Below, piece after piece: positions 9,501 to 18,776 of a stretch of 53,328 nt of DNA. Position 1 is the stretch's first letter, and each line of letters begins with the position of its first letter. Origin of the DNA: an uncultured Clostridia bacterium (GTDB taxonomy: Bacteria; Bacillota; Clostridia; TANB77; CAG-508). The DNA lies in assembly GCA_934167755.1 (NCBI GenBank), contig CAKPLT010000012.1:1-53328 (forward strand), in the 5' to 3' direction. Under the pieces are notes generated by a model. The model did not search any database. It was given only the letters and a program-made list of their open reading frames with translations, and was not told the DNA's origin. A program made the position numbers and the translations under genes.

Positions 9501-10094
9501 TATTTCTGTTAATATGTCATTTATTCTAAGAAGGTTTAATTTTGTTTGCTCTAATTTCTTTTCTGTTTCTTCTTTTCTTGTTCTATATTTAACAATTCCT
9601 GCTGCTTCTTCAAAAATGTGTCTTCTATCTTCTGATTTATTGCTTAATATTTCATCTATTTTTCCTTGTCCTATTATTGAATATCCATCTCTTCCGATTC
9701 CAGTATCCATGAATAATTCTACAATATCTTTTAATCTACATGGTACTTTATTTATATAGTATCCAGTTTCTCCACTTCTGTATATTTTTCTTGTTACTGT
9801 TACTTCTGAATATTCAATTGGTAATATTCCGTCTGTGTTGTCAAATATAAGTGATGCTTCTGCAAATCCTAATGATTTTCTGTTTTGTGTTCCTGCAAAT
9901 ATGATGTCTTGTGTTTTTGTTCCTCTTAAAGATTTCATACTTTGCTCTCCAAGTATCCATCTTATTGCATCTGATATATTACTTTTTCCTGATCCGTTTG
10001 GTCCTATTACACTTGTTATTCCTGGCATAAATTCTAATATTGTTTTGTCTGCAAATGATTTAAACCCTTGCATCTCTAGTCTTTTTAAATACAT
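6549..10094 (-). CDS. smc: Chromosome segregation protein SMC
   Basis: Full-length SMC ATPase (1181 residues) that compacts and separates daughter chromosomes with ScpA and ScpB. Walker A GPNGSGKSN lies at about 32-40, followed by long coiled coils (about 170-500 and 680-1000). The hinge starts around GMHGVLANIISVP (about 520) and ends near SGAITGGS. The signature LLSGGEKAFTAIALLFA and Walker B FCVLDEIEAALDD are near the C-terminus. The start is placed at ATG 10094 because AAGGTGA precedes it by five bases; a GTG nine bases upstream overlaps that site. It follows the two-component genes on the same strand, past a hairpin at 10132-10160. Usual neighbours rnc and ftsY are not visible here. Confidence 0.97.
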   Translation of the reverse strand: MYLKRLEMQGFKSFADKTILEFMPGITSVIGPNGSGKSNISDAIRWILGEQSMKSLRGTKTQDIIFAGTQNRKSLGFAEASLIFDNTDGILPIEYSEVTVTRKIYRSGETGYYINKVPCRLKDIVELFMDTGIGRDGYSIIGQGKIDEILSNKSEDRRHIFEEAAGIVKYRTRKEETEKKLEQTKLNLLRINDILTEIEGNLEPLQMQSDKAKKYLNLKEELKNIEVGLFIYNIEKYKQSLEELTKDEEIMNSTLNQEEGKLEKIKILKEELKDRIDEITTQIENMQNIGFESQKEIEKLNSNINVAEAKIASNTENMETYKKEITELEEKIKNLKEEIEQKQNKKDNLKQNKEKFENELKSKEEELKKLTEKLSSKEIEIEKLKKQVEENTDKKYELQSEISMQTANFENLEKRQKQLDQEISNNISELDRTRMKKEDIAKGFYEIENNRNKVLKSIEEIDNKKQEINNKIKEFDIQIANNTNEMRMKQSRYNFLVETEKEKEGYIKSVKSLLTDCEKIKELGKGMHGVLANIISVPTEYETAIEMCLGASLQNIVTDTEEDAKKLVEHLRKNNLGRASFLPISSVKGKKIENIKGKKVGIVGIASDLISCDKKYEQIILNLLGRTVIVDNMQNAINLAKENNYSFRIITIEGDIINPSGAITGGSVTKKTVNILGRSREIESLEKEMKKLKEKIEKIEKDKEQYESSSEDVIEEVQSLEKQLQEIDITYATEKQRVVSIDENIEQIQKRIEKLKDEKERAEENKNTIKISKEENEKLIENINKQNENDQKIIDEFSNVNKDSQKYIDDLNFDITNLKISVSSFNESEVSIEEMTEMINKEIETHTRNAENKKTQIENANFENSKLKEDIENTKQEIEKVKSQVENSGENIEKLKQERIEQNEKLSKKEDEQTEQFKTIEELKAQITKMEVKKTKTEEDITDVINKMWEEYELTPNNAGNYQKPENVALTQRKVNILRTDIKELGSVNVDSIEEYKNLKDRYDFMCEQRLDLEDTMAKLRKVIQEMTETMKKQFKEKFEVINKNFGEVFKELFGGGMAEVTLTDEENILECGIDITVQPPGKKLQNMTLLSGGEKAFTAIALLFAILKINPAPFCVLDEIEAALDDVNVYRYAEYLKKFAKETQFLIITHRKGTMEAADTVYGVTMEEKGISKLLSMKLK

Positions 10095-10131
10095 TTTTCT
10101 CACCTTTCTTGTTGTATTTTATCTTAAAATG

Positions 10132-10160
10132 TAAAAAATAGCAAGTGGTCTTGCTATTTT
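10132..10160 (-). terminator. Terminator at the end of the sensor kinase gene
   Basis: On the minus strand AAAATAGCAAG pairs with CTTGCTATTTT around a four-base loop and runs into T residues. The stem overlaps the kinase stop codon and lies about 40 bases before smc. Confidence 0.7.
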
Positions 10161-11653
10161 CTATCAACTTCAAAGAAAAACTCTACTCCATTATATTTAT
10201 TTTCAACACCATAATCATTGCCATAATTATTCATAATAGCTCTAACAATAGACAAACCAATTCCGCTTCCACCATCATCTCTATTACGAGCCTCATCAGC
10301 CTTAAAAAATCTATTCCAAATACGAGATAAATTTTCTTTAGATATATTATCACCAGTATTAAATACTGTAACTCTAACCTTATTTTTATCAGATATAATC
10401 TTGTTAGTAATTTTTATATATTTATCTCCATCAACATCTTTTACATGCTTAATTGCATTAGTTAGATAATTAGTAATAATTTGACTTATAAACATATCAT
10501 CAGCAAATACCTCTATAGAATCCTCTGTTTCAAACTCAACTTGTGTGTCTTTATCATCAAGCATAACTTGTGATGTTCTAACAATTTCTTTTTCAAGTTC
10601 AACAATATTAAAATCTCTATTATTAAACTCTCTTTTTTCATACTCTAGTTTTGTTAATTCAATTAATTGTCTTACCATTTTATCCATTTTGTTTGTTTCA
10701 TCTAATATAACTTCTGCATAAAATTTTCTACTTTCTGGGTCTGAATTAACATTTTCAAGTAATCCCTCACTATATCCTTGTATTAATGCTATAGGTGTTT
10801 TTAATTCATGTGAAACATCTGAAATAAAGCTTTTTCTCATTTCATCTATTTTAGATTTTCTTTCGATATCTCTTTCAAGCTCGATATTAGTACTTCTTAA
10901 TTGATTAATCGTACTTTCAAGCTTATCTGACATTAGGTTAATACTTTCGCCAAGTTCGTCTATCTCATCATCTTCATCTTTAATATTATATTTATGACTA
11001 AAATCTAAGTTTGCCATTTTCTTTGCAATATTATTTAGTTCTGATATTGGACTACTAAAAGTCTTAGAGATATATATAATTGCTATTCCGCCAATTATTA
11101 TCACAACACCTGCTATTAAATATAAAAATCTATTTGATATACGCACACTTTCTTGTATTGATGAAATTGGTGTTCTTATATATACTCCATAGCCATTATC
11201 TAACTTTCCAGATAATAATATATAATTTACTCTAGTTTCTGTATCTTTTATATTTTTTATTTCTAATTTTTCATTTTCTTCTATCACATTATATTTATGC
11301 TGTTTATTCATTCCCCAAAAATCCATAATGATTTTTATATTTGATAGAAAGTCTTTATTTGACAAATATACAGCCATATCATTTTCATCTTTTACTATTA
11401 TATCAAAATTATTTTTTATAGATATTTTTTTTAATTCATCTTCCAGATTATATGATTCTGAATCTCCCTCATAATATGAGTTTATCATATTATATACCGA
11501 TTTTAGTTGATTACTTTTGGTATACTGATAATATTTTTCCAAAACAAAACTATTTACTATTATTAAGAATAAAATTATTGATAATACAACTAGGCATAAT
11601 GTAAAAAATAGTTTTCCTCTAACTGTTTTTATCTTTTTTGCTACCTTATCCAC
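10154..11653 (-). CDS. Membrane sensor histidine kinase (PhoR/ResE type)
   Basis: Transmembrane histidine kinase of about 499 residues, partner of the adjacent response regulator. Two membrane helices (near the N-terminus and about 180-200) flank an extracytoplasmic sensor domain. HAMP follows (about 200-255), then the dimerisation/phosphoacceptor helix with FISDVSHELKTPIALIQG, and an ATPase domain with N box (NYLTNAIKH) and G boxes (DDGGSGIGLSIV). The chosen start is GTG at 11653, whose GAGG overlaps the regulator's TGA stop and would couple translation. An alternative TTG at 11680 overlaps the regulator by 17 bases. The stimulus cannot be read from sequence; neighbours suggest an envelope or growth signal. 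Confidence 0.93.
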   Translation of the reverse strand: MDKVAKKIKTVRGKLFFTLCLVVLSIILFLIIVNSFVLEKYYQYTKSNQLKSVYNMINSYYEGDSESYNLEDELKKISIKNNFDIIVKDENDMAVYLSNKDFLSNIKIIMDFWGMNKQHKYNVIEENEKLEIKNIKDTETRVNYILLSGKLDNGYGVYIRTPISSIQESVRISNRFLYLIAGVVIIIGGIAIIYISKTFSSPISELNNIAKKMANLDFSHKYNIKDEDDEIDELGESINLMSDKLESTINQLRSTNIELERDIERKSKIDEMRKSFISDVSHELKTPIALIQGYSEGLLENVNSDPESRKFYAEVILDETNKMDKMVRQLIELTKLEYEKREFNNRDFNIVELEKEIVRTSQVMLDDKDTQVEFETEDSIEVFADDMFISQIITNYLTNAIKHVKDVDGDKYIKITNKIISDKNKVRVTVFNTGDNISKENLSRIWNRFFKADEARNRDDGGSGIGLSIVRAIMNNYGNDYGVENKYNGVEFFFEVDRK

Positions 11654-11663
11654 AATTTTTTCC

Positions 11664-12344
11664 TCATTTCTTGATTTCAAATTTATATCCTATTCCTCTT
11701 ATTGTTTCAATATATTTACCTTTTTTACCCAATTTATGTCTTATTTTTTTTATGTGGCTGTCTATTGTTCTAGAATCTCCGTAGTAATCATAATTCCACA
11801 CATTATTTAAAATTTTATCTCTTGAAAGTGCGATATTTTCATTATCTAGCAAGTATTTTAAAAGTTCATATTCTCTTAAACTTAAATCTATTGGTTTTCC
11901 ATCTACTTTTACAGTTCTTCCTTCTTGATCAATTGCTATTCCATCATAGTCTTTAACTTCTTTGATATCTCCATATACCCTTTTTAATATTGCTTCTACT
12001 CTAGCTACTAATATTTTAGGACTAAATGGTTTTGATATATATTCATCAACTCCAAGTTCAAATCCAAATAATTCATCTTGCTCTTCTCCTCTTGCTGTTA
12101 ACATTATTACCGGAATATTTGAGTCTTGCCTTATTTTCCTTAATACAGACCATCCATCAAGTTTTGGCATCATAACATCTAATAATATTAGTTTTATTTT
12201 ATTTTTATTTTCTTCAAAAACTTCTATTGCTTTTTCTCCATCTTCTGCTTCTAGTATATGATATCCTTTTGCAACTAAAAAGTCATTTAAAAGTTTTCTC
12301 ATTCTAGATTCATCATCAACAACTAAAATATATGTTCCTTCCAT
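11664..12344 (-). CDS. OmpR/PhoB-family response regulator
   Basis: A 226-residue two-domain regulator. The receiver domain (1-120) has the acidic pair DDE at 10-12, the phosphorylated Asp in LLDVMMPKLDG (about 54), a Thr in MLTARG and Lys in SKPFSP. The C-terminal winged helix (about 130-224) contains LSLREYELLKYLL and SRTIDSHIKKIRHKLG, characteristic of OmpR-type DNA-binding domains, ending with the usual IRGIGYKFE. AGGAGG precedes the ATG. It is translated ahead of its kinase. Related pairs regulate envelope, phosphate or respiration genes; which applies here is unknown. Confidence 0.95.
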   Translation of the reverse strand: MEGTYILVVDDESRMRKLLNDFLVAKGYHILEAEDGEKAIEVFEENKNKIKLILLDVMMPKLDGWSVLRKIRQDSNIPVIMLTARGEEQDELFGFELGVDEYISKPFSPKILVARVEAILKRVYGDIKEVKDYDGIAIDQEGRTVKVDGKPIDLSLREYELLKYLLDNENIALSRDKILNNVWNYDYYGDSRTIDSHIKKIRHKLGKKGKYIETIRGIGYKFEIKK

Positions 12345-12429
12345 CTATTTTTTCCTCCTAAAGTGCCTACCTGGCTTTTATTATATGTTTATTATACACA
12401 TACTTTATGTCTTTTTTGTGAAAAAAAAA

Positions 12430-13494
12430 TTATCTTTTCAAGTACAATGTTTGGGTATTATAAGCTAACTCTACTTTTTCACTTTCTAGAATTTGCAAAA
12501 CTCTATAATTAATTTCTTCTTTTATATCAAGATATTCTGCATAATTCGTTCTATTTATATAAGCTATAACTACTAAGTCCATTCCATTGTCTGAAATTTC
12601 TTGAAAGTTTATCATTATAGTTTCTTTTTCAATTTCATCCATTTGTATTAACATCCTATGTATTTTATTTTTTACAATTTCAATTTTCGTAAGACTTGTC
12701 CCAAATTCTAATACTAATTTCGCATAATATCTCCTTTTTTCCATTTCACTATAATTTATAATGGCTGAAACAGACATTTCTGAATTTGCAATATGTAATA
12801 CTGTATTTTCTAATGTTCTTATACTTGTAGTTCTAAATCTTATTTCTTCTACTATTCCTTCATATTGGTCAACTTTTATATAGTCTCCAACCTTAAATGG
12901 TTTATCTAAAAATATTGCAAACCCGCCTATTAAACTTTTTGCTGTATCTTGTGCTGCAAGTGTTATTACAACACTACTTAATCCAAGCCCTGTTATAAAT
13001 CCACTTATATTATATCCTAATTCTGATATTACCATAAATCCTGCTAGAACATTTATTGCTATTTTTGTTATTCTTAATATTGCATTCATTGTTGATTTAT
13101 CTATATCTCTATTACTCTTATCTCTAATTTTTACAAATACCCTATTTTTCTCATCTAGTCCTTCTCCAAATGCCTTTGCAACAAAAAGTATTAGCAATAT
13201 TTTTATTCCTTTATCTAATATTGCTTGTATGTCTGTACTAATTATTGTTGCATTTTTTATTATATTTAATGCAATATATATTCCTATAAATGTAAAAATT
13301 GTTCTCAACGGTAAATAAAAAGGATTATTCTTTACATTAACTTTTTCGTTTTCCTTTGTTCCTAACATTTTTATTATAATACTTGATACTACTGAACTTA
13401 ATATCCTAAATACAAATATTACACCTATTGCAATAATTATTTGAATTACTACTTCTCCATTTAATTCACTAATAATTTGTTCAAAATATCCCAT
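12430..13494 (-). CDS. MscS-family mechanosensitive ion channel
   Basis: A 354-residue small-conductance mechanosensitive channel homologue. Four to five hydrophobic helices occupy residues 15-200. The pore-lining helix with Gly/Ala packing (GLGLSSVVITLAAQDTAKSLIGG) is followed by the beta-domain hallmark FKVGDYIKV and then the soluble C-terminal domain. Such channels release solutes on hypo-osmotic shock. Compared with E. coli MscS (286 residues) it has extra N-terminal membrane segments, closer to YkuT/YnaI-like proteins. Start supported by AAAGGAG. It sits after the rpoD terminator and before the two-component system, same strand. Confidence 0.92.
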   Translation of the reverse strand: MGYFEQIISELNGEVVIQIIIAIGVIFVFRILSSVVSSIIIKMLGTKENEKVNVKNNPFYLPLRTIFTFIGIYIALNIIKNATIISTDIQAILDKGIKILLILFVAKAFGEGLDEKNRVFVKIRDKSNRDIDKSTMNAILRITKIAINVLAGFMVISELGYNISGFITGLGLSSVVITLAAQDTAKSLIGGFAIFLDKPFKVGDYIKVDQYEGIVEEIRFRTTSIRTLENTVLHIANSEMSVSAIINYSEMEKRRYYAKLVLEFGTSLTKIEIVKNKIHRMLIQMDEIEKETIMINFQEISDNGMDLVVIAYINRTNYAEYLDIKEEINYRVLQILESEKVELAYNTQTLYLKR

Positions 13495-13520
13495 CTCATA
13501 CTCCTTTAGTTTATTATCAA

Positions 13521-13555
13521 AAAACTGTTGTTTTTCTTAGTTAAACAACAGTTTT
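13521..13555 (-). terminator. Intrinsic terminator after rpoD
   Basis: On the minus strand AAAACTGTTGTTT pairs with AAACAACAGTTTT and continues into T residues, 13 bases past the rpoD stop. Confidence 0.85.
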
Positions 13556-13567
13556 AGCAAAATTTAT

Positions 13568-14803
13568 TTAATTCATATAATCTCTTAGTTTTTTACTTCT
13601 ACTTGGATGTCTTAATTTTCTTAATGCTTTTGCTTCTATTTGACGAATTCTTTCTCTTGTTACATCAAATTCTTTTCCTACTTCTTCAAGTGTTCTTGCC
13701 TTACCATCTTCTAAACCAAATCTTAATTTTAAAACTTTTGCTTCTCTTGGTGTTAATGTATTCATTACTTCTTCTAATTGTTCTCTTAAAAGTGTATATG
13801 ATGCTGCATCATGAGGTGCTGGTGAATCTTCATCTTGAATAAAGTCACCTAAATGGCTATCATCTTCTTCTCCTATTGGAGTTTCTAATGATACAGGATC
13901 TTGAGCTATTTTTTGTATTTCCATTACTTTTTCAACTGGCAGCTCCATTTCTTGTGCAATTTCTTCTGGGGTTGGTTCTCTACCTAATTGTTGTAATAAG
14001 TGTCTTGATGTTCGTATTAATCTATTTATCGTTTCTACCATGTGTACTGGTATTCTTATTGTTCTCGCTTGATCTGCTATAGCTCTTGTTATTGCTTGTC
14101 TTATCCACCATGTTGCATAAGTACTAAATTTGAATCCTTTTGTATAATCAAATTTTTCGACTGCTTTTATTAATCCCATGTTTCCTTCTTGTATTAAGTC
14201 TAAAAATAGCATTCCTCTACCAACATATTTTTTAGCAATACTTACTACTAATCTCAAATTTGCTTCTGCTAATTCTTGTTTTGCTTCTTCATCATTTTCT
14301 AATATTCTTTTTGCTAATTCTAATTCTTTTTCATAAGATAATAATGGTATTTTTCCTATTTCTCTTAAATACATTCTTACTGGGTCATCTACACTTATTC
14401 CTTCATAACTTGTATCTGTGATTTCGTCTAATTTTAAATCTTCTACTTCTTTTAAGTCTTCTATGTCTGGTTCTTCTTCAAAGTCATCATTTAAAAGATT
14501 TACTCCCATTTCTTCAAATGCATCAAATACTTTGTCTATTTGTTCTGGATTTGTGTTTTCAAGTTCTTTTGCAAGCTCTCCATAGGTCATTTTTCCATTT
14601 TCTTTGGCCTTTTTTACTATTTTTTGTACTCTTTCTGTTTCTGATAATTCTTCTTTTCCATCTTCATTATTCTTTTCAGAATTTTTTTGATTTTTTATTT
14701 CTGCTATTAATTTTTCTTTTTTTTCTAGTTTTGAAGTTGCCTTTTTTTCTGATTTTACAACATCAGTTATTTCAACTTGGTCTTCAATTTTTTTATTCCC
14801 CAC
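13568..14803 (-). CDS. rpoD: RNA polymerase primary sigma factor RpoD/SigA
   Basis: Housekeeping sigma factor of 411 residues. A charged, lysine-rich N-terminal extension (1-50) precedes region 1.1, then region 1.2 (DDPVRMYLREIGKIPLLS), regions 2.1-2.4 with GLIKAVEKFDYTKGFKFSTY and ATWWIRQAITRAIADQ, region 3, and region 4 with the helix-turn-helix TLEEVGKEFDVTRERIRQIE. All of these are close to universal. The start codon is GTG, preceded by AGGGGTG at seven bases. Its translation initiation lies 12 bases after the dnaG stop, giving the widespread dnaG-rpoD arrangement. It matches the TTGACA/TATAAT promoters seen across this window. Confidence 0.97.
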   Translation of the reverse strand: MGNKKIEDQVEITDVVKSEKKATSKLEKKEKLIAEIKNQKNSEKNNEDGKEELSETERVQKIVKKAKENGKMTYGELAKELENTNPEQIDKVFDAFEEMGVNLLNDDFEEEPDIEDLKEVEDLKLDEITDTSYEGISVDDPVRMYLREIGKIPLLSYEKELELAKRILENDEEAKQELAEANLRLVVSIAKKYVGRGMLFLDLIQEGNMGLIKAVEKFDYTKGFKFSTYATWWIRQAITRAIADQARTIRIPVHMVETINRLIRTSRHLLQQLGREPTPEEIAQEMELPVEKVMEIQKIAQDPVSLETPIGEEDDSHLGDFIQDEDSPAPHDAASYTLLREQLEEVMNTLTPREAKVLKLRFGLEDGKARTLEEVGKEFDVTRERIRQIEAKALRKLRHPSRSKKLRDYMN

Positions 14804-14815
14804 AAAAATTCACCC

Positions 14816-16606
14816 CTACTTAATTTTAGCTAATGAAATAATTATATTACTTAGCTCTTTACCTAATTGTTTTTTCTGTTCATTATCTTGTTCTATTTCT
14901 AATTGTTTTAAAATTTCTTGTTTTCGATTATCTAATCTTTCTCTTTCATATTTAAGTAAAATATCATCAACTGCTTTATCTACATTTTCTATTTCATAAT
15001 CTGTTGCCATTACCATTGTTATATGGTTTTGTGTTTCGTCATCAAAAGTATCTATAAGTTTATTTATATTGACTTCTGACTTATCTAATTCAATATATAA
15101 TTGTTCTGCAATTTTTCGATTTGTCTCATCTTTAAAATCTTCTGGTTTTATGTGTTCTTTAATTTTTTTAAATATATTTGTATTTGCATCTAATAATAAA
15201 GCTATTATCGTATTTTCTCTTCTTCTCAAGTCTTCATCAATGCTATCATTATTTTTTGGTTCTCTTGTTACACTGCGTATTTCTCTACTTTTATTTTGTG
15301 ATAGTTTATCTTCTTTTGCCCCCGAATATATTAATTTATTTACTTCAGCATATATTGCTTCTTTTGATATATTATATCCTTTTGCTATTTTTTCTATGTA
15401 TATTTCTCTTTCCATTGTATTTTCTACTTTTGAAAGTATTTTTGCGATTTCGTTTAAAAATTTTATTTTATCTCCTGTATTTTCTAGATTAAAGTCTTTT
15501 TTCAAATTTTTAACTTTAAATTCCACTAATGATATTGCATTATCAATAGCTAGCTTAAATCTTCCTTCTCCAAATTTTACTATAAATTCATCTGGATCTT
15601 TTGCTCCTTCTATTTGCAATACTCTCATATCACAACCCATTTTTTGTAATGTCTCCATTGATCTTGCAATTGCTGTTTGTCCTGCTCCATCTGCATCAAA
15701 CCCTAGTATTACCTGTTCTGTTGTTCTTCTAAGTAGCCACCCTTGTTGCTCTGTTAGAGCCGTTCCTAATGCTCCAACTACATTTGTTATGCCTCTTTGA
15801 TGTAATGATATAACATCCATATATCCTTCTACTATTAGTATTTTTTTTGCAGAATCTTTTTTTGCTACATTTAGTCCAAATAGATGTCTTCCCTTGCTGT
15901 ATACAACATTTTCAGGTGAATTGATATATTTAGGTTTTGAGTCATCTAATACTCTTCCTCCAAATGCTATTACTTTTCCCCTTGCATCACAAATAGGGAA
16001 CATTAATCTGTTCCTATATCTGTCTATATATGTTCCATTGTCATTTTTATTTACCAACCCTGATTCTAATATTTCTTTTTCTCCAAATCCTTGTGCTTTT
16101 AATGCTTTGTATAATTCATCAAATTTTCCTGAATACCCTATCTTATATGCTTCAAGAGTTTCGTTGTTCATTCTTCTCTTTTTTACATATTCTTGCGCTA
16201 TTTTAGCTACTGGCTTGTACAAATTTTGATGATAAAATTCTGCTGTAAATTCATTTACTTTACATACTTTTGATTTTAGTTCTTCTCTTGCTGTATCTGC
16301 ACTGTTTTCTAATGTTGGTAATTGTATGTTAGCTCTTTCTGCTAGTTGTTCTAAGGCTTCTCGAAATGTTATTCCTTCTATTTTCATTAAAAATGTGTAT
16401 ACATTTCCTCCAACACCACATCCAAAACAATGAAATATTTGCCTGTCTGGTGATACAGAAAATGATGGTGATTTTTCATTATGAAACGGGCATAGTCCAA
16501 AGTAGTTTCTTCCTTTTCGAGTTAAATGTACATATTGTGATATTATATCTACTATGTCATTGTTTTGTCTTACTTCTTCTATAATTTCATCACTATATCG
16601 TACCAT
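14816..16606 (-). CDS. dnaG: DNA primase DnaG
   Basis: Primase of 596 residues that makes RNA primers at the replication fork. The N-terminal CHC2 zinc finger is visible (CPFHNEKSPSFSV ... FHCFGCGVGG, about 40-67). The catalytic core includes the TOPRIM motifs IVEGYMDVISLHQ and LGFDADGAGQTAI, and a C-terminal DnaB-binding helical domain ends the protein. The ribosome binding site is GGAGTGGAGG. It is upstream of rpoD in the same operon; rpsU, the third member of the classical macromolecular synthesis operon, is not present. The upstream region 16607-16713 is AT-rich and probably holds the operon promoter (a TATAAT lies near 16640). Confidence 0.97.
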   Translation of the reverse strand: MVRYSDEIIEEVRQNNDIVDIISQYVHLTRKGRNYFGLCPFHNEKSPSFSVSPDRQIFHCFGCGVGGNVYTFLMKIEGITFREALEQLAERANIQLPTLENSADTAREELKSKVCKVNEFTAEFYHQNLYKPVAKIAQEYVKKRRMNNETLEAYKIGYSGKFDELYKALKAQGFGEKEILESGLVNKNDNGTYIDRYRNRLMFPICDARGKVIAFGGRVLDDSKPKYINSPENVVYSKGRHLFGLNVAKKDSAKKILIVEGYMDVISLHQRGITNVVGALGTALTEQQGWLLRRTTEQVILGFDADGAGQTAIARSMETLQKMGCDMRVLQIEGAKDPDEFIVKFGEGRFKLAIDNAISLVEFKVKNLKKDFNLENTGDKIKFLNEIAKILSKVENTMEREIYIEKIAKGYNISKEAIYAEVNKLIYSGAKEDKLSQNKSREIRSVTREPKNNDSIDEDLRRRENTIIALLLDANTNIFKKIKEHIKPEDFKDETNRKIAEQLYIELDKSEVNINKLIDTFDDETQNHITMVMATDYEIENVDKAVDDILLKYERERLDNRKQEILKQLEIEQDNEQKKQLGKELSNIIISLAKIK

Positions 16607-16713
16607 TTTCCTCCACTCCTACACATATTAATACATAATTATATTATTCGACGAATTTTACATAATTCCCTCTTTTTTTGAGAACAAATAAGATTTTTTT
16701 GTTTTTTTCTATT

Positions 16714-16749
16714 AAAAAATAGAATTAGCACTAATTTTGTGCTAATTCT
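16714..16749 (-). terminator. Terminator at the end of the MATE-kinase fusion gene
   Basis: On the minus strand AGAATTAGCAC pairs with GTGCTAATTCT and is followed by a T-run. The first arm of the stem is made of the last codons of the coding sequence. Confidence 0.85.
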
Positions 16750-18740
16750 ACTTTTTCATTAGTTATAAAACTTTCAATAAGTTCTGCTGTTTTCTCTACA
16801 CCCATTTTATCAACATTAATACATAAATCATAATTGTTGATATTTTTCCAATTTTCATGAGTATAATAATGATAATGTTTTTCTCTGTTTTTATTAATTC
16901 TGTTGATTTCTTTTAATGCATTTTTCTCGTTTAGTCCATAATATTTAACTGCTCTTTGAACTTTACTTTCATCATCACTATATAAGAAAATATTTACTAC
17001 ATTTGCATTATCTCTTAGTATGTAATTTGAACATCTTCCAACAATAACACATGAACCTATATCAGCAATTTCTTTAATTGCTTTACTTTCAGCTATAAAT
17101 AAATTATCATCATTTGATAAATTATCATAATATTGTGTATTAAAACTTGAAAGTAAATTCCCATGTATGTTTTGTTCATTTTGTTCTATATATGTAGCAG
17201 ATAAACCACTTTCATCTGATATAATATTTATCAAATCTTTGTCATAAAATCTTAGTCCAAGTTTTTCTGCAAGTAATTTTGCAACATATCTTCCACCAGA
17301 ACCATATTCTCTTGCTACTGTGATTATTACATTTCTTGATTCTTTTTGAACTTTTACATCCTCACTAATTACATAACTTTCATTAGATTGTTTATCAAGA
17401 TTTTTAATTTCTTTTACTAATAGTACTGCAGCTATACAAAATGCCAATCCATCTGATACAGGTCCTGCATAAATAACTCCCATTACATTATAAAATTTAG
17501 CTAATATTATTGCAGCTGGTGTGAAAAATAATATTTGTCTTGATAATGTTAAAAATGCTGATTTGCTTGGTTTTCCTATTGCTTGGAAAAATATTCCTGA
17601 TGCTATTTGTACTCCATTAAATATTGTTAACATTAAAAATTGTCTAAATGTTATACAAGCAAATTCATTATATAATTCATCACCTGAGCCAAATATTCCA
17701 ATTAATTTTTCTGGTATAGTTTGGAATAAAATAAATGCTGTTATTGATACTGTAACACTTAGTCCTAATACTATTTTTATTGTTTGTTTTACTCTATCAA
17801 ATTTTCTTGCACCATAGTTAAATCCTATTATAGGTTGACTTCCAACAGCTATTCCTATTATTATACTACTTAAAATTTGATTAATTTTCATTACTATTCC
17901 AAGCACTGTTATTGGAATATCTGCTCCAAATCTACTTAGTTCTCCACATTGTTTAAATATTGTATTTTGTACTGTTATTACAACTACAACTGCCATTTGT
18001 GTTATAAATGATGATATTCCAAATTTAGCAACCGTTGATGCAACTTTAAAGTCTGGCTTAAATGATTCTTTTGTTAATTTTATTGTTTTAAATCTTTTTA
18101 TATATGCTACATTAAATACAAATGTTACAAATTGACTTATAATAGTTGCAAGTGCTGCTCCTTGTACTCCCATATTTAGTCCCCAATCAAATATAAAGAT
18201 TGGATCTAAAATTATATTTAATACTGCTCCTGCTACCATTGAAATCATTGAATATTTAGGTGAACCATCTGCTCTGATTATAGAGTTTAATGTTGTTCCT
18301 ATCATCATAAATGGTATTCCTATTGCAATTACTCCACCATATTTTAGTGCATATTCTCTTAATGCATCTGTACATCCAAATAAATTAAGTAATTGTGGTA
18401 AAAATATTAATACTATTGCACATAAAGCTACTGATATTATTGCACCTGTTGTAATTCCACTTCCTACACCTTTTTCTGCTTCTTTTTGCTTTTTTTCTCC
18501 TAATTTTAAACTTAAATATGCTGATGTTCCATCACCAAGCATTAATGCAAATGATAAACATATTACTGTTATTGGGAATACTATATTTGTTGCTCCATTT
18601 CCTAAATATCCAACTCCCCACCCAATAAATATTTGGTCTACTATGTTGTATAACGCATTTACTACCATTGATATTATACATGGTATTGCAAATTTTCTTA
18701 GTAATTTTCCTATTTTTTCTGTTCCTAAATTTACTTCCAT
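16731..18740 (-). CDS. MATE efflux transporter fused to a cytidylate-kinase-like domain
   Basis: A single uninterrupted frame of 669 residues. Residues 1 to about 440 form a MATE (NorM/MepA-type) multidrug/cation antiporter with about 12 helices in two repeats, opening with EKIGKLLRKFAIPCIISMVVNAL. After a short polar linker, about 460-655 is a Cytidylate_kin2-type domain: ITVAREYGSGGRYVAKLLAEKL (P-loop region), FYDKDLI, then IVGRCSNYIL and a basic lid segment rich in Arg/Lys. ATG 18740 is chosen for GAAAGGAG; an upstream frame to 18791 runs through the leader terminator. Stand-alone versions of both domains are common in Clostridia. The fusion suggests nucleotide sensing or phosphorylation tied to transport, which is inference. 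The leader looks like a riboswitch. Confidence 0.9.
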   Translation of the reverse strand: MEVNLGTEKIGKLLRKFAIPCIISMVVNALYNIVDQIFIGWGVGYLGNGATNIVFPITVICLSFALMLGDGTSAYLSLKLGEKKQKEAEKGVGSGITTGAIISVALCAIVLIFLPQLLNLFGCTDALREYALKYGGVIAIGIPFMMIGTTLNSIIRADGSPKYSMISMVAGAVLNIILDPIFIFDWGLNMGVQGAALATIISQFVTFVFNVAYIKRFKTIKLTKESFKPDFKVASTVAKFGISSFITQMAVVVVITVQNTIFKQCGELSRFGADIPITVLGIVMKINQILSSIIIGIAVGSQPIIGFNYGARKFDRVKQTIKIVLGLSVTVSITAFILFQTIPEKLIGIFGSGDELYNEFACITFRQFLMLTIFNGVQIASGIFFQAIGKPSKSAFLTLSRQILFFTPAAIILAKFYNVMGVIYAGPVSDGLAFCIAAVLLVKEIKNLDKQSNESYVISEDVKVQKESRNVIITVAREYGSGGRYVAKLLAEKLGLRFYDKDLINIISDESGLSATYIEQNEQNIHGNLLSSFNTQYYDNLSNDDNLFIAESKAIKEIADIGSCVIVGRCSNYILRDNANVVNIFLYSDDESKVQRAVKYYGLNEKNALKEINRINKNREKHYHYYTHENWKNINNYDLCINVDKMGVEKTAELIESFITNEKVELAQN

Positions 18741-18776
18741 TTCTTTTCTCCTTTCTTTTATTTTAACTTTCAGGCA

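Noticed and set aside
16607..16720. Second riboswitch-like leader upstream of dnaG
   Set aside because: AT-rich with no stable hairpin other than the terminator of the MATE-kinase gene at 16714-16749.
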